DNA of 64,000 nucleotides from Trichoderma breve (GCF_028502605.1 NW_026611593.1:1116001-1180000); one strand, 5' to 3'. Shown: positions 8,152 through 20,600, counted from the first letter of the stretch. Notes: generated from the letters alone by a model not told the origin. Made by a program: numbers and translations.

Positions 8152-9520
8152 ATGCCAAACGCCATCATCAGCTGGTTCCGGCGCCGGCGCGTCGCAAGAA
8201 GCAGCAAGAAGCAACGAGGCGCCGTCTCGCTGTCCACAAGGCTGCTAATAGAAGCTCCTCCAATCCCGCCTCACCCAACGCTGCCCTCTCAGCGCAGAGG
8301 ACGGCTCACGCCCGCCCCGTCCCACGAGAGCCTCATCGCCGCCTCCAATGCCGCCACCGCAAACAGCTCCTTCTTCACCAAGCTGCCCGTGGAGATTCGG
8401 CGCAAGATCCTGATAGAAGCCTTTGGCGGCCAGACGATTCACATGGACCTCATTTATAACCACCCGCCGCAGCCTCCAGAAGAGCAGACCGAAGAGATGA
8501 TTAAGAAGAATGGCCGGTTCCGAGCGCACGGAAACTTCAATGTCAACGTCCACGGTGTTCCCACATGCGATGAGAGGAATCTTAGACTGGACGACTCACA
8601 ACCAAAGAGATGGGCCTGGCGAAGCTCCGTCTGCCATCGAAATGGACCAGCCCGTTGTCGTCCCGAAGATGAGGTCCAACCTGGGGAGGATTACTGTCGA
8701 TTTGGCCAGTCACCATGGCACGCGATCTGTCTTTGCTGGCCCGGCGAGTTCCCAACAAAGTGCCAAGTAGGAGCGATGGGATGGCTTTGCAGCTGTCGCC
8801 AAGCGTAAGTCTTCTTATATCAAGTATATCAAGCTTTCCAACTTACTAACTATGTGCTCCTGCGCCAGATATCTCGAGGGCATTGATGTCTTATACTCCA
8901 CAAACACAATCCACACAGCCAGCAAGGAAATGATCCTCAGCCTCACCTCCATCCTCCTCCCGCAGCGCCTCTCAAGCATCACATCAGTGGAGCTCCTGTG
9001 GGACTTTGCGCCGTTCCCCAGCATCCACCCCGAAGTCGTCAAGCCGCCGCTCTCAGACATGGCCAGCTTCCGCGCATTCCTCGACGCCATCCCGACCACG
9101 TTTCCCGCCCTGAGAAAGGTGCACATCTCCCTCCAAGGACACATATACCCGACGAAGACGATCAACGGCTCCACAAGCTGGGACAACAACATCGATAGGG
9201 TCGACGAGATCCTGCATCCCGTAGACTACTTCGTCTTGGGGCTCGAGCCAGACGTAAGACGGAGCTTTTCGCTCGGCATCCCGAGCTCGCTGTATAGAAG
9301 CCAGAGAGACAGGGCCCTCCAGAACAATGACCCGGTAGAGCAGGCTCACCGCGGTCAATATGAGCGACACTGGAGGCCGCTTAAGGGTACTGGGGACGGT
9401 GAAGGGTATTGGGTCTGTCTGGGCAATAAGGATTTGACCATGCCGTTTATCTGCACGATGGGAGAAGGCGGCTATGAAAGCATTATAGGGAAAGACAACT
9501 GGGTGTTTTACAGCTTCTAG
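8152..9520 (+). CDS. DUF7730-type (F-box-like) protein of unknown function
   Basis: Join 8152..8804, 8869..9520, giving 434 residues. The 64-nt intron starts GTAAGT, ends CAG and has an ACTAAC branch point; splicing restores Ala-Tyr-Leu-Glu in frame. A basic, proline-rich N-terminus (about 1-75) precedes FFTKLPVEIRRKILIEAFGG, the F-box-like opening typical of the fungal DUF7730 family. A cysteine/tryptophan-rich region (WHAICLCWPG, MGWLCSCRQAYLEGIDVLY) is also typical. Such proteins are numerous in filamentous ascomycetes and have no established role; by similarity to F-box proteins they may serve as adaptors. No functional link to its neighbours is visible. Confidence 0.88.
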
Positions 9521-10126
9521 CCTTGGTAGAGTTCTTGAGAGTTGGTTATACCATTTGATTTATACGCGTATATATGTATATCTGTTCCGCGCAAATGTCG
9601 TGTAAGCTATTATTAGTCTCATCTTGTTTTGAGTTACCCTACGACAAAGATTCCCGATCTAATCTTAGATCTTGCACTTGTTACACTATCAAAGGTTCAC
9701 ATGTTCAGCCACTCCCTTCAAACAACTATTCTTAAACCTTTACCTTGATGCCAAGTCGGTCCATGCGTCAAGATGGGATCCATGACCAGGCGGCGCAGTG
9801 CATTTGCTGGTCTGATGATGAGAGTGGCTATGCTAATGGCATTTACCCCGCCATGATATGATAAAGCTCAAACACCAACGCAACACCTTCATGACACAAC
9901 ATCAGTCTCATTTACACAATTACAATCGTTGAATTTAGGGTTATCTACAGAATTTCAAATTTTGGATCAACGAAATCTCACAGCCGTAGTCTTGAAACGG
10001 TGAACCAGCGTTGTGTCGAGCATCAATAAGTCACGCCACAGCTTATACTCACTCACCTTTCACAACCCCACCTCACTCATCTCAGTGAAACAAAGAATAA
10101 ATAAATAAAAAAAGAAGAAGAAGAAA
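9521..10126. other. Intergenic region
   Basis: 3' region of the DUF7730 gene and promoter of the phospholipase gene. An A-rich leader (AATAAATAAATAAAAAAAGAAGAAG) directly precedes the ATG at 10127. No gene seen. Confidence 0.6.
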
Positions 10127-11872
10127 ATGGCCGACATCACATCCCGCCTAGCAGGCCTCAACCCGTTCAAGCAAAACTACGATGACGACGACGACAAAGG
10201 CGACTTCATCGCCCCCGAGCCGGGCCACCTCTCGCGCAAGTCGGACCACAACAAGGCCCAGCTGAGAGTCAGCCACGCTCTCCGGTCCTTTCTCGTCGCC
10301 AACGACGTGCTCTCGGAGCGCGACGCCGGGCTCGACTCCCGCGACTCGCCGCCGGCACTTCGGGAGCTGCTCGGCCGCCGCAGCTTCGAGGCGCCGCCGG
10401 AGCTGCTCGACCCGCGATACCCTCTGCCCGAGTACTTTGTCAGCTCCAGCCACAACACGTACCTGCTGGCCAACCAGCTGTACGGCAAGTCGTCCGTGTC
10501 GGCGTACGAGACGGCGCTGACGACGGGCTCGCGGTGCGTCGAGATTGACGCGTGGGACGACTCGGAGAACGAAGATGAGCCCAAGGTCACGCACGGCTAC
10601 ACGCTCGTGTCGCACATTCCGTTCCGCTCCGTGTGCGAGACGATCCGCGACGTCTACGACCGCGAGCAGGCCGCCGGCAGCTTCACCGCGGGCCAGGCTG
10701 GCGATCCCGCATCCCCCATCCTGCTGTCGCTGGAAAACCACTGCGGCCCACGCGGGCAGCTCCGTCTCGTCCACATCATGAAGGAAGTCTTCGGTCACCG
10801 CCTCATAAGCGAGCCGGTTCGACGCAAAGGCACCCGCGAGCAGCAGGGAAGCGGTGAACATGTGACGCTCGACGATCTGGGTCCCAAAATTTCCGTCATT
10901 GTCGAGTTCCATCTTCCCGAAGAGGCCTCAGACAGCGGCGACTCCAGCGACGACCAGACGGATGACGAAGGCGAGAGGATGGCCCGCCGCGCCTACAAGG
11001 ACAAGAAGCAGGCGGCGTCATCCTCCTCCACTCTCATCGTCCCAGAGCTAGCCGAGCTGGGCGTGTACGCTCAGTCGGTGAAACCCAAAGACAACTCGTG
11101 GTATGATCCTGGGCAGCTGGTCAACGGCCCGCATCACCACCTCATCAACGTGTCCGAGTCTGGCTTGTCGTCCCATCTCCCCCAGCACGCCGTCCCCATC
11201 GCCTATCACAACGCCCGCCACCTCATGCGTGTCTTCCCCAAGGGCACCCGCATCTCCTCGTCCAACCTCCATCCCGTCAAGTTCTGGGGCATTGGCGCCC
11301 AGATCTGCGCCCTCAACTGGCAGACCTTCAGCACCAGCAACCAGCTCAACGATGCGTTGTTCAACGGTTCTGCCGGCTACGTCCTCAAGCCCGCGGCTCT
11401 ACGCGCTGCCGGCGACGGCCGTCTTGGCACGGGCCGGATGAGAAGGCTGCGCGTCCACGTCGCTGGAGCCACCGACGTGCCTCTCCACGAGGACAGGGAG
11501 CGAGACTCGATCAAGCCGTACCTGACGTGTACGCTCTACAGCCCGCTCGACGCCGACAAGGAGCCCCCCAAGCGAAAGACGTCGCCCTACAAGCACCACA
11601 AGCTGGGGTTCCTCCACCGTGGCGAGAACCCGCACGCGACGGACCCGGTCTGGGACGAGACGCTGGAGTGGGAGTATGAGGACAACGAGCTAGTCTTCTT
11701 GCGCATGCTCATCAAAAGCGACGACAGCTTTGCGAGAAACCCAAAGTTCGCCGCCGTGGCGGTTCGGCTTTCGTATGCCTCTCCCGGGTGGAGCTTTATC
11801 AGGATGATGGATCTCAAGGGCAAGGAGACGGATTGTACTCTGCTTGTCAAGTTTGAGTTTGAGGACTTGTGA
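10127..11872 (+). CDS. Phosphoinositide-specific phospholipase C, small form
   Basis: 581 residues, intronless, GC-rich. The X box (about 100-235) carries SSSHNTYLL with catalytic His109 and Ca-ligand Asn110, VEIDAWD (Glu139, Asp141), HGYTLVS with catalytic His156, and LSLENHC with Glu203. All catalytic positions of eukaryotic PI-PLC are present. An acidic, serine-rich linker (about 265-310) separates it from the Y box (LAELGVYAQSVKP through ALNWQTFSTSNQLNDALFNGSAGYVLKP). A C-terminal C2-like domain (about 440-580) follows. There is no PH domain and only a short N-terminus instead of EF hands, as in several extra fungal PLCs. The enzyme cleaves PIP2 to inositol trisphosphate and diacylglycerol at membranes. 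Confidence 0.94.
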   Translation: MADITSRLAGLNPFKQNYDDDDDKGDFIAPEPGHLSRKSDHNKAQLRVSHALRSFLVANDVLSERDAGLDSRDSPPALRELLGRRSFEAPPELLDPRYPLPEYFVSSSHNTYLLANQLYGKSSVSAYETALTTGSRCVEIDAWDDSENEDEPKVTHGYTLVSHIPFRSVCETIRDVYDREQAAGSFTAGQAGDPASPILLSLENHCGPRGQLRLVHIMKEVFGHRLISEPVRRKGTREQQGSGEHVTLDDLGPKISVIVEFHLPEEASDSGDSSDDQTDDEGERMARRAYKDKKQAASSSSTLIVPELAELGVYAQSVKPKDNSWYDPGQLVNGPHHHLINVSESGLSSHLPQHAVPIAYHNARHLMRVFPKGTRISSSNLHPVKFWGIGAQICALNWQTFSTSNQLNDALFNGSAGYVLKPAALRAAGDGRLGTGRMRRLRVHVAGATDVPLHEDRERDSIKPYLTCTLYSPLDADKEPPKRKTSPYKHHKLGFLHRGENPHATDPVWDETLEWEYEDNELVFLRMLIKSDDSFARNPKFAAVAVRLSYASPGWSFIRMMDLKGKETDCTLLVKFEFEDL

Positions 11873-12869
11873 GGACGGCTGCTGGCCAGCACACACCCTT
11901 AGACCAGTATGCATGACTGATGACTCAATAACGACGAAAAATGATAATGACAGCAATGTCTAATACTGTGTGACGAGGCAGGAGTGTATATATAAATACC
12001 TGCACTGGATAGGGATAGCAGTACATACCTAGTATGTATCTTATACGTAGTAGAAATGGAGTATCCGGCAGACAAATCAATCGTCTCGGTATGTCTTGTT
12101 CCAAACTCCTCAAGACAACAACACTTTGTGGATCTCATTAGTCTGCAGTTCCATCACAATTCTAAATCAGACATCGTATAAATCAGACATCGTATGTAGG
12201 AGAGCAAGGGCGTAAGAAACAAAGCACTACTCCTACATCCGATATCGCCAATATAAGTAATGCCCCGATTCAAATCCTCAACCATCCTTTCGAGACAGGC
12301 CCCACCTGGGAGACCGGGATTCCCCAGACCACAACCTAACATCTCGAGTTGGCTAAAAGGGATGGCGTTGATCTCGGGATTGAAAGACTGAATCAAGCGT
12401 AACCACATCAAACAAACACTTGTTCTACTATGAGATACATATTTCAATATGTCCTTGAATTGATACTGTGAATTGTCTTGCGTACCTGTCCTGTAAGAGT
12501 ATGCCTACCCAAGGACTTGCGTGAAAATGGTAGGGTAGGTCAATCATCCCGACGTTTTGCAGATGGAGCTACTTTGGCCTCATGGTTTAATACCTAGCCA
12601 ACAACTCTGGGGACTGAAAATCCTTCTCCGAAGACACTGTTCCGTAGTTTTGGTGTTTGGATTGTACTGCCGGTAATACGAGAGTACTCGTAGGTATTCC
12701 CTGCCTAAAAGTCAGCGTAGGACTTTCGGACTTTATCGCGATACGACCTCAAATGTAGACTGGCCTTGACTCCCATCGTGCGTTTTGATCGAGCTTTTTT
12801 TCTCTTTGAAAACTTGAAGATATTGCTTTCCATTGTAATATAAAACGTTGCCTCTTTCGTCCTGTAATC
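11873..12869. other. Intergenic region with short direct repeat
   Basis: About 1 kb without a convincing gene. A minus-strand ORF at 12154-12447 has no recognisable features. The only structure is the 16-bp direct repeat at 12163-12194. TAATATAAAA lies about 30 bp before the next ATG. Confidence 0.55.
12163..12194. repeat. Perfect 16-bp tandem repeat (2 copies)
   Basis: TAAATCAGACATCGTA is present at 12163-12178 and immediately again at 12179-12194. Confidence 0.9.
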
Positions 12870-15026
12870 ATGACGGAAGAAGGGACTATCGCGGCGTGGG
12901 CGGCTTTAACAGCTGCACTGCTCGCGTTGGCTGTTGCACTCGCCCAGGCTGCGCAGCAATATGCGGCTACGGCTCAGGATATGAAGAAATGCAAAAAGTC
13001 CGTTTGGGGACCCATGCCTGGCTATGCTGGCCGTCGCGTCTTTCTCTGGCGCCAGCTTTGGTTTCGCATCGTCTTCGATGTGCCAAACGTCTTCATCCCG
13101 ACTGAGTACTGGGAAAAGCCGGGCAATGCACGACAATTTCCCACCCATCGAATAACCGTCTTACCGGCTCCCTTTGATCGCCGGCCTGTAAATAGTGACA
13201 CAGAGAGTGCAGATGCGGATCGGCTCCCCGCCGATATCCCTGTGGTGCCCATGCAAGCGAGCCTGCGGGATATCATCGCTCTTGGTTTGATGATTGGCAT
13301 GAAGATTCAGGCAGCCAGCGAGGACCGTATCGAGATGAGCGGGCCATTTGGCTTCATTAAGAGCAGTAGCCACCCAATCCTCGGCAGCCTAATTCATTTC
13401 TCTGCGTTTTCAACGACACTCCATATTAAAGGACTTAAAACTAGTGATATCAGCCAGTCCTGGCTTCGCCGACTCACCGGTATTGTGTCTGTTGCCAATC
13501 AGCAGTTCGAAGAGCCGAAGAGGCACTATTATGTGTCGCTCATGATGAGATGGCGCACGAATTCCACACGGATACCATTCAAAATTGAGGACTTTGACAG
13601 TGATACAAGAGGGAGAGAAGAAGGTGAAGAAGAAGGAGAATCACAACTCAAATTTGTCGATCTTGAAGGGAAAGAACACATCGTGCCTGCAGACAAGTGT
13701 TCAACATGGCAAGTGAGTTGCCCAATGTTTTCCTAGCCGATGCTTTCTCGTGTTGAACCGGGGTTAGAATTGACTAATAATGTCGCATTATAGGATCTGT
13801 TGCAATTTCTGGAAAGCAATGGCATCGCAACATCTCCGTACATCATCCTTGGCCCAGAGAATAAGCCGGTGGCTCCCAAGTCTTGGAAACCCCTGCTGAA
13901 GGTTCTGCGTAAAGGCGATTTGAAAACTATCTTTAAGGTATTATAAGTAGACATCAAAAAAGGATACCAGAAGTGATTCAAATGGCTAATATCAGTGTAT
14001 TTTTTTTTTTCTCTCTTCAAGATTGCCCAAGGCGACTACGTCACATCGCCACTTGCAACTCCGTTACCTTCCCAAGAGCCCAGTATCAAAGAAACTACAG
14101 ACCAACAGATCCCTCCAGACACAGACCACGCCATGGAACATGCAGCTAGGACTCAAGAAAACCCAGCTGGTTCTGCCAAGGCCTCTCTGAGAGAAACAGT
14201 AGTCAACATTACACATGCCGACTCGCCTGAACCCGATAGAGATATATATCCGAACCCATTAACACAAGACGATACAGCACAAAATACAATGGAGACAGAT
14301 AGTCACTTTCTTAATCGAGGCTCTATTAATCTAACGAATCGGACAGTACCGATGCAAAGCAAAGATTTGGAGAATGGAATGGAACCCCTTGCGCTGACAT
14401 GGGTAGAAGTACCTCCCAGTAACCCATATCAACGCGCGAGAGTTGATAACTACCCGGACAGATATGAAGGCTCTAGAAGCCGCAGCTTCAGTGAATTAGA
14501 CATACACATTAGCAAAAATAGGTACGGTGGCTCTAGACGCCCTCGTCGTCTTAGCTGGGTTCGTCGTCGTGATCCTAGCTTTGACTCGGAGCGCTGGTGG
14601 CGGGACAAACAGACAAGAGCCTATTATTCCTCGAGCGAAAGAAGCCTTGATTGTCTGGACCCGCCACTGCTGACCTTTTACTGGGCGTCTCAGATTGACA
14701 TTGAACTTGGGTGCTGGGCGACGCCGTGGGAAAAAGGCTTGTATAGTTCGTGCATCGATGCCCTTGGCATGATGGTAGACGTTGGTTTCGCTGGCTTGTC
14801 GCACACGGCTCGGTTGGCGCAGCCCACGGCGAACCGTGACAGTAACGAGGTCCTTTACACCGAGTTCCCCGGCCCCATGATCCTGGAAGATTTGTGGCTT
14901 CATCTCAGAGAGGGCCAACATACTTGGCCTCCGTACGCGACAAAGGCGCGGGCCTGGCAACGCACTCGCTCGTCCAGCACTCTGCATTCAGGGACGACGA
15001 ATGACTGCCACAACTTACACTTTTAA
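12870..15026 (+). CDS. Unrecognised fungal protein with N-terminal membrane segment
   Basis: Join 12870..13712, 13794..13937, 14022..15026, giving 663 residues. Both introns are phase 0 with GTGAGT/TAG and GTATTA/AAG ends; the second has a T10 tract. Residues 8-31 (AAWAALTAALLALAVALAQAA) form one hydrophobic N-terminal helix. A conserved-looking core follows (WGPMPGYAGRRVFLWRQLWFRIVFDVP split over 46-73; IIALGLMIGMKIQ; MSGPFGFIKSSSHPILG). An acidic insertion at about 250, a low-complexity S/R-rich stretch and a C-terminal globular region (LLTFYWASQIDIELGCW) complete it. The architecture resembles fungal modin-like proteins, but this is from memory and weak. Function is unknown. The 3' end may be mis-terminated (see 15047-15382). 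Confidence 0.75.
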
Positions 15027-15046
15027 GCTCCGTACACAAAGCTCGC

Positions 15047-15382
15047 ATGTCTACTGCAAAAACAAACACAGCATCTCAGAACCTAGAGCGAGATCGCATC
15101 CTGGAGCTGGCGTCCATCGACTTTTGGCTTTCCCATGCCGCTGCAACAAACAGCATTTCAGAAGGCAAATCGAACCTCATTATCAACACCCCCACCATCG
15201 TCGAGGAGATATGGCTTGAGTTTGGCGATGACATTATGCAAACCCGGGAGGAACGTTGGAATCCTAGCGGTGGCGATATGCATGTCTGCAAGCTGGCTAA
15301 CCTATCTCGGATTTCCTGTGCGATTTCTTGGGTTCACCTGCTGAGAATTACTTTGTCTGGGTTGCCTTCCTGCGTGTTGTAA
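15047..15382 (+). pseudogene. Possible orphan exon or gene remnant downstream of the membrane protein gene
   Basis: An ORF of 111 codons starts 21 bp after the upstream gene stops, in another frame. Its sequence (LELASIDFWLSHAAATNSIS; TPTIVEEIWLEFGDD) looks protein-like and is loosely reminiscent of the C-terminal region of the upstream protein (GLSHTARLAQPTANRDSNE; ILEDLWLHL). No GT..AG pair that joins the frames was found. It may be a decayed duplicate, a misread terminal exon, or chance. Confidence 0.25.
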
Positions 15383-15763
15383 AGGTAATGGAATGTGTTG
15401 CCAATGGGCCGCGTACATTTTCGGCACTTGACATATTTGACAATGATATCTTGGTGCATTTAGTCTAAGTATGAATTGATCTCTGGCACCATAGAATTAG
15501 ACCCCAGATTTTCTCCATGTGAATAGCACCTGGTGCGGAGTATCTTACTTTTCATACGGTAATATTTCCTTTCTCCAAGCTGAGACAACATGCAATCATC
15601 AGCCATGCCCGGTCTCGGCTTCCCCCCTGCCTCTTTTTCTGTGATGTTTCATGACTTGTCGCTTTCAGGGTGGTGTGCCTGTAAGCTCCATCCGGATAGG
15701 ACGACTGCAATGCATGTTTATCACCTGTGTATTATATATCATATCCCATCCATCGGATATATG

Positions 15764-15795
<32 letters not shown>

Positions 15796-16556
15796 ATCAA
15801 AAATAGGCTCTATTAATAGGCCAGACCACCCCAGCCAGTCGACGCCTGTCAACTTTAATAAACCCCCCCTTGTGCTTCGAGTGTAATAGGGTAGACAGAA
15901 CAGAACCCGGGAGAGGTAGGTGACACTATTAATCTGACTCAGATACAATAAAGAAAAATTTGAGAATTACCGTGAAGCAATTTGCCAATTCGGGAGGAGG
16001 ATAATAATTCGGTAGGTAATAGACGTGATCTGGAATCCGAGCCTTCGAAAAACGGAACCCCTCTCTCTCTTTTGACACGGGTTTTCTTATGTGCAGCTCA
16101 ATCAACATTCGCCTTTTACAGCAATAGCCAATGACAATAGCTCTTCACTGCTCGTAGTAAAATCCCATTGGCCTTTTTCTTCTTTTTTGTGTGCGCTGTG
16201 AAAAGACCAGTTTACATATTAGTATTCGCGTCCGGCATATGTGAAAAAGAGAAGAGCGGCCAATTATTCCACCAGTCAGATATCGCCAAGCCCGATCTTC
16301 AAAGACTAAACCCATCGTCTTCCCGTTCGACTTTAATATCGCGGGGGTTGCAAGTGCAAAGTCAAAACTCAAATCATCCTCACCCTCCCTGATCATCCAA
16401 ACGTCGCACGTCCTCTCATCGTCTTCCTACCAGGTTCGGCCGGCGTGAGCGCTTTCCCCCCCCTCCCCAGTCATCGTCTTGTGCGACCAGCTTTCTTTCC
16501 CGGGGATTTCGGAATATCTCTCGCTTACAAGCCCAACCTAGAACCTGCTTTAAGCC
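15383..16556. other. Intergenic region with A30 homopolymer
   Basis: No gene recognised in 1.2 kb. It contains 30 consecutive A at 15764-15793. The last 200 bp are pyrimidine-rich and likely form the promoter and leader of the PEBP gene. Confidence 0.55.
15764..15793 (+). repeat. A30 homopolymer
   Basis: Thirty A in a row, directly after GGATATATG. No flanking target-site duplication was noticed, so a retroposed poly(A) tail is possible but unsupported. Confidence 0.9.
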
Positions 16557-17600
16557 ATGGCGGCAACAACCCCCCTCGACGACCTTGCGCAAGCGCTGTC
16601 AAGTTCCCTGGTCGAGGCAAACCTTGTGCCTGGTTCTGCAGAAGCACTCATCCCCGGGAACTTTAAGCCGTCCACTCGACTGGCCATCTCATTCGGCGGG
16701 CGGGATGTCGAATTGGGTAATCTCTTTCGAGTCAACGAGGTCAAGCTGGCTCCCTTTGTCTCGTTTGATGCCGAGGTTAGTAGTACTAATTTTTTTTCCC
16801 CCGGGCGAGGCATATCGCATCTACTCCATTTGTCATTAAAGTTGTTCTATGGAGTTGAGCTAGAGAGTTCCTGACGATTTCCATCACGTATATATAGGCT
16901 GGGGATTCATCGGGAGACGCATCTTATATGCTGCTCCTTGTCGATCCCGATGCACCCACGCCAGATGACCCCAAGTTTGCCTTTTGGCGCCATTGGGTTC
17001 TGCCAGGATTGAAACCATTGGCCGAGGCGGATGGTGTTGTCGCTCAGACGAAGCAGGCTCTCACAGAGTATCTCGCCCCGGGACCCAAGGATGAGTAAGT
17101 CGTTTCTCCTCTTTGCCTCTCCAAACTAGGTCTGCCCTTTGTCATATCATGCTGCAGCCCACCCCTTCCTTGCTTCTATGCCCGTGTCCTATCTATTACC
17201 CCGTCGTCCGATTCCGTGAGGTGGGTGGTAATGTAGGAGAGTGGATTGTCTCTTGAATGCTGTTCCTATCATGTGGCATCCGGCTCTCCTCTTAGCCGAG
17301 AACTAACGGTCCGGCTCCATTCATATCCTCTTGTCTGCTTTTCTCTGCACATTTTTAAAAATATCGAATTGTCGTACCAATTACTAAGCGAGATATGTCG
17401 TGCAAAGTTCTCAACCACACAGGTATCTGTTCTTGCTCTTCCGCGAGCCCCACGGCTTGGCTCTCACGAAGGAAGACGTTGGAGGCGAGGAATTTGTACA
17501 AAGACGCTCATTCGATCCAGTTACGTTTGTCAAGAAGCATCAGCTACAGCTGGTCGGTCTGAACTGGATGAAGGGTGCTGGCGATGGCTGGAAGGAATAA
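16557..17600 (+). CDS. Phosphatidylethanolamine-binding protein / carboxypeptidase Y inhibitor-like
   Basis: Join 16557..16775, 16898..17094, 17423..17600, giving 197 residues. Intron 1 is 122 nt; intron 2 is unusually long for this genome (328 nt, GTAAGT/CAG). The PEBP fold is shown by PSTRLAISFGGRDVELGN, the anion-binding motif YMLLLVDPDAPTPDDPKFAFWRHWV, and YLFLLFREPHGLAL, the fungal form of the second PEBP motif. The length fits TFS1-type proteins. Known members bind phospholipid headgroups, inhibit vacuolar carboxypeptidase Y and influence Ras/PKA signalling in yeast. The specific partner here is unknown. It ends at a 6.5-kb gene-poor stretch. Confidence 0.92.
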
Positions 17601-20600
17601 TGGACGGCAACCCATCTGATTTTTCCTCACCCCTTTTCTTTCACATCCTCGTTTCACCAGATAGGCACGCAGCATGTGGCTGTGAAGCATAACGATTGTC
17701 AAGCGCCGACACGGCCCTCACCTACGAACCCCTTGGTTTGCTGCTGGTAGCCCCTTGATGGTGACTGGGCAGTGTGACTGTTATCGTCTTGCATGCTTCC
17801 AGCCTCCATCACAACCCTGTAGGCCAATCGCGGATGGCAGAGCTGTGGGCGTATGCAGGTAACCTTTGGAAAGTGCTCCAGCAGCTAAGAGGGCGACCTC
17901 TCATCGCGAACCGACGACAGCTTTGCGTTACACGATGGATTTTAAACGGCCCGTAGTACAACGTTAAACCTAACCTATCCCAGGCCACACTAACAACCAG
18001 CAAGGGCTGCCGGGATGGCTCAAAAGACGTGGCTTGAGACGGGACCACAGTCTGGACGCAGTCAGTCAAATAAGATTTTCAGCTTGTCGCTCGTTTTTGC
18101 TCTTCTCCAGGGCAGATGAGAGCCGGCCCCCCCGGACACCATTCGGACGGGCAACGAGCCGGACATCAACTTGCGGCAGCTAGTGCTGCTTGACCAGATG
18201 ATGAAGGGAAGCCGGCATCCAAGAGGCCTTGGCAATCGTGCCACGAGCTTAACGAGCTTAACGAGTTATTCAACTAGCTGTACTCGTAAGCCTCAGTTGA
18301 TAGAAACCATGCGTTCTTCAGGCAAGCCGATGACGAAGACGACAAGGCGATTTAGTAAGAGTCAGCAAAGCCAGCAGAGCGAGACGTCGGCAGAGCCACC
18401 GCCAAAGAGTCGCTGAAACAGTGTTTTTCTTGTGTGGTTCCACCGCATAGACTGGTCATTGTCACGAGGACCGCCAAAAGGATGCTGTGCTTGCACGCTT
18501 CTAGCTGTTTGTATGACGATGGGGAAGTCTAGGGTTTGATAGGCGGAATGACAACTAGGGCTGTGCTTTCGGTGAGGATCAATGGGAAGCCGAACCACGG
18601 CCGCGCAGCTTGTTGTCTAAGAGACTGCGAGAAGAGGTGGGTGGAGGTGGCCGATCAGCGAAGTCTATGAGGGGAAAAGCAGCGTTGTTGGTTGTACGAG
18701 CATTATCTGATTGGACACAAAAGGTATACATAGCGGTTCACCCAAAGTTTGTCGATCCGTAGAGGGTTGTTTGGCGAGCCGTGATTAAAGGTAGGACTGA
18801 AGCATGATGGCGGCATGGCTCAGGAGAGAGCCCTCGGCTAGTACGAATGAGAAATACCGGCGACAGGGCTGGCAACGGAAAGCGAAACTGAGCATCACGG
18901 ACGAACAGGCAGACGAAGTAAATGATCCATAGCAATCATCATGACAACGGTGCCGCGGTGGAGAGAATGGTAACAGCGGTTTACTGTCTGTATGCTTGGC
19001 GGCTAGGCAAGCAGGCAGCCGGTGATGAGTGAGGCATAATCAAGCGCAGCGTCAGGCATCAAACAGCTGCGGATTTTATGCCCCCATCGTTTCTTAAAAA
19101 AGAAAAGAGAGAAGGGAAAAAAAGAATTATAGAAAAGAAAAAAAAAAACCACCCCCGTAAGAAGTCTGAGCTATGGTTTGGGAAGGTGTCTCGGGGCCAG
19201 GGCATCTGATGTGCTCGCACCCCCATAGCTGGCGTGAGGCATCCAGCTTAGACGGCATCGCTCGTGAACCCTGACGAACCGTAAATGGGACTCATGATGA
19301 GTGCCGAGGCGAACCTTGTCTGCCATCAGTCACGTTAGCCCTTGAGGTGAGGCGGACACGATAGAGACGGGGCGAACAGCTGAATCTTTGGCATCAATAA
19401 GGGAAGGCAGCTCACGATCTCGGATGCAGCTCGTGGCTGAGAAGGACTTGTGACGCCGGAAACAAGTGCAGAGGGCGGACTGCGCACTGTGTACTTTGAG
19501 AAAGCTCCGTGGTCGCGAGGGGTTTGCGAGTCACGCAGGCTCTGGCGCTCCATGAAGCGGTTGGGGCGGGAGTGGTGGAGCGGTGGCTTTCAGCATTTCT
19601 GTTGGACGAAGGCGGCCGATCCATGACATCAGGCGGGGCCGACGTCAAGCTCATTTTCTGGGAGATTGCCTGTCCGGGCAAAGCTCGTTTCCGAGAGCGT
19701 TGGGTGAGGCACCAACTCGATTCCGGGCAGGGGTTTTGGAGCGAAGAGGCGCCTCACGCTCCGGCTCCATCATGTCGTTTCCCTCAAGCCCCAAGGCCTC
19801 AATGCCAGTCCACCCACCCCCTTCTTCACGCGCGGGATGGGGACCAGCATCACCGGCTGCGACGCCGCGGTTGACCGGTGTCTTTTATCGCGTCGTGCAG
19901 AGTGGAGGTAGAGAAAATTTGCTAGATTACGGAGCACTCCGGGGAGCTAGCAGTCGCGTAGTTGAAGCGGATGCCCACTCTGCTATCGACCCTGACCTTG
20001 GGTAGTGGGATTAGTAATGAGTCAGGGCATGACGATGGGAAATCAATCGATGAAGCTAAGCAGAGCAGTGCAGAGAGAAGAGCAGCAGAGCCTCTGGCAT
20101 TACAGGACAGCAGATGCCAAGGGTCCGTCTGGGGTGAGCACTGCCGCCGAGGCCGCCCTTGTATTGGTGCATACCTGGTGCTTTACCTGGTGCAGAAACA
20201 CCGCTGATCACTCGTGAAGCTCGTAATGGATGGCAGCATATCTGTCCAACCGTCTTCTGACAAGGCCCTCGGGCAGGCGAGCTAATCTGCCGGAGAGGGG
20301 ATGGATGAGAAGAAGAGAAAAAAAATCGGACTGCACAGGAAGTGAAAGTGGGGAGTGCGGCCAAGTACCCCGGTACCTTGGCGATGGTGATGGAGGCATG
20401 GGTTGTGCTTTAGGAGGGCCAGGGAGGAGCGCCTGTCGTGTATCTGCTACTGGCTGCTCCCGGCGGGTATCCGCACTACTGTGCTGTCACATCTATGGAA
20501 GCACTGTACCAGTCATGTCTTATGTGGCGCTTTCGTACCGTGCGAAAGTCTGCCTCTCCGGGGGTAACACGTGCCATGCCGGCGCCCCCCAGCAGCGATG

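Noticed and set aside
10148..10912. 254-codon minus-strand ORF opposite the phospholipase gene
   Set aside because: Arises from high GC and strong codon bias of the sense gene; no domain.
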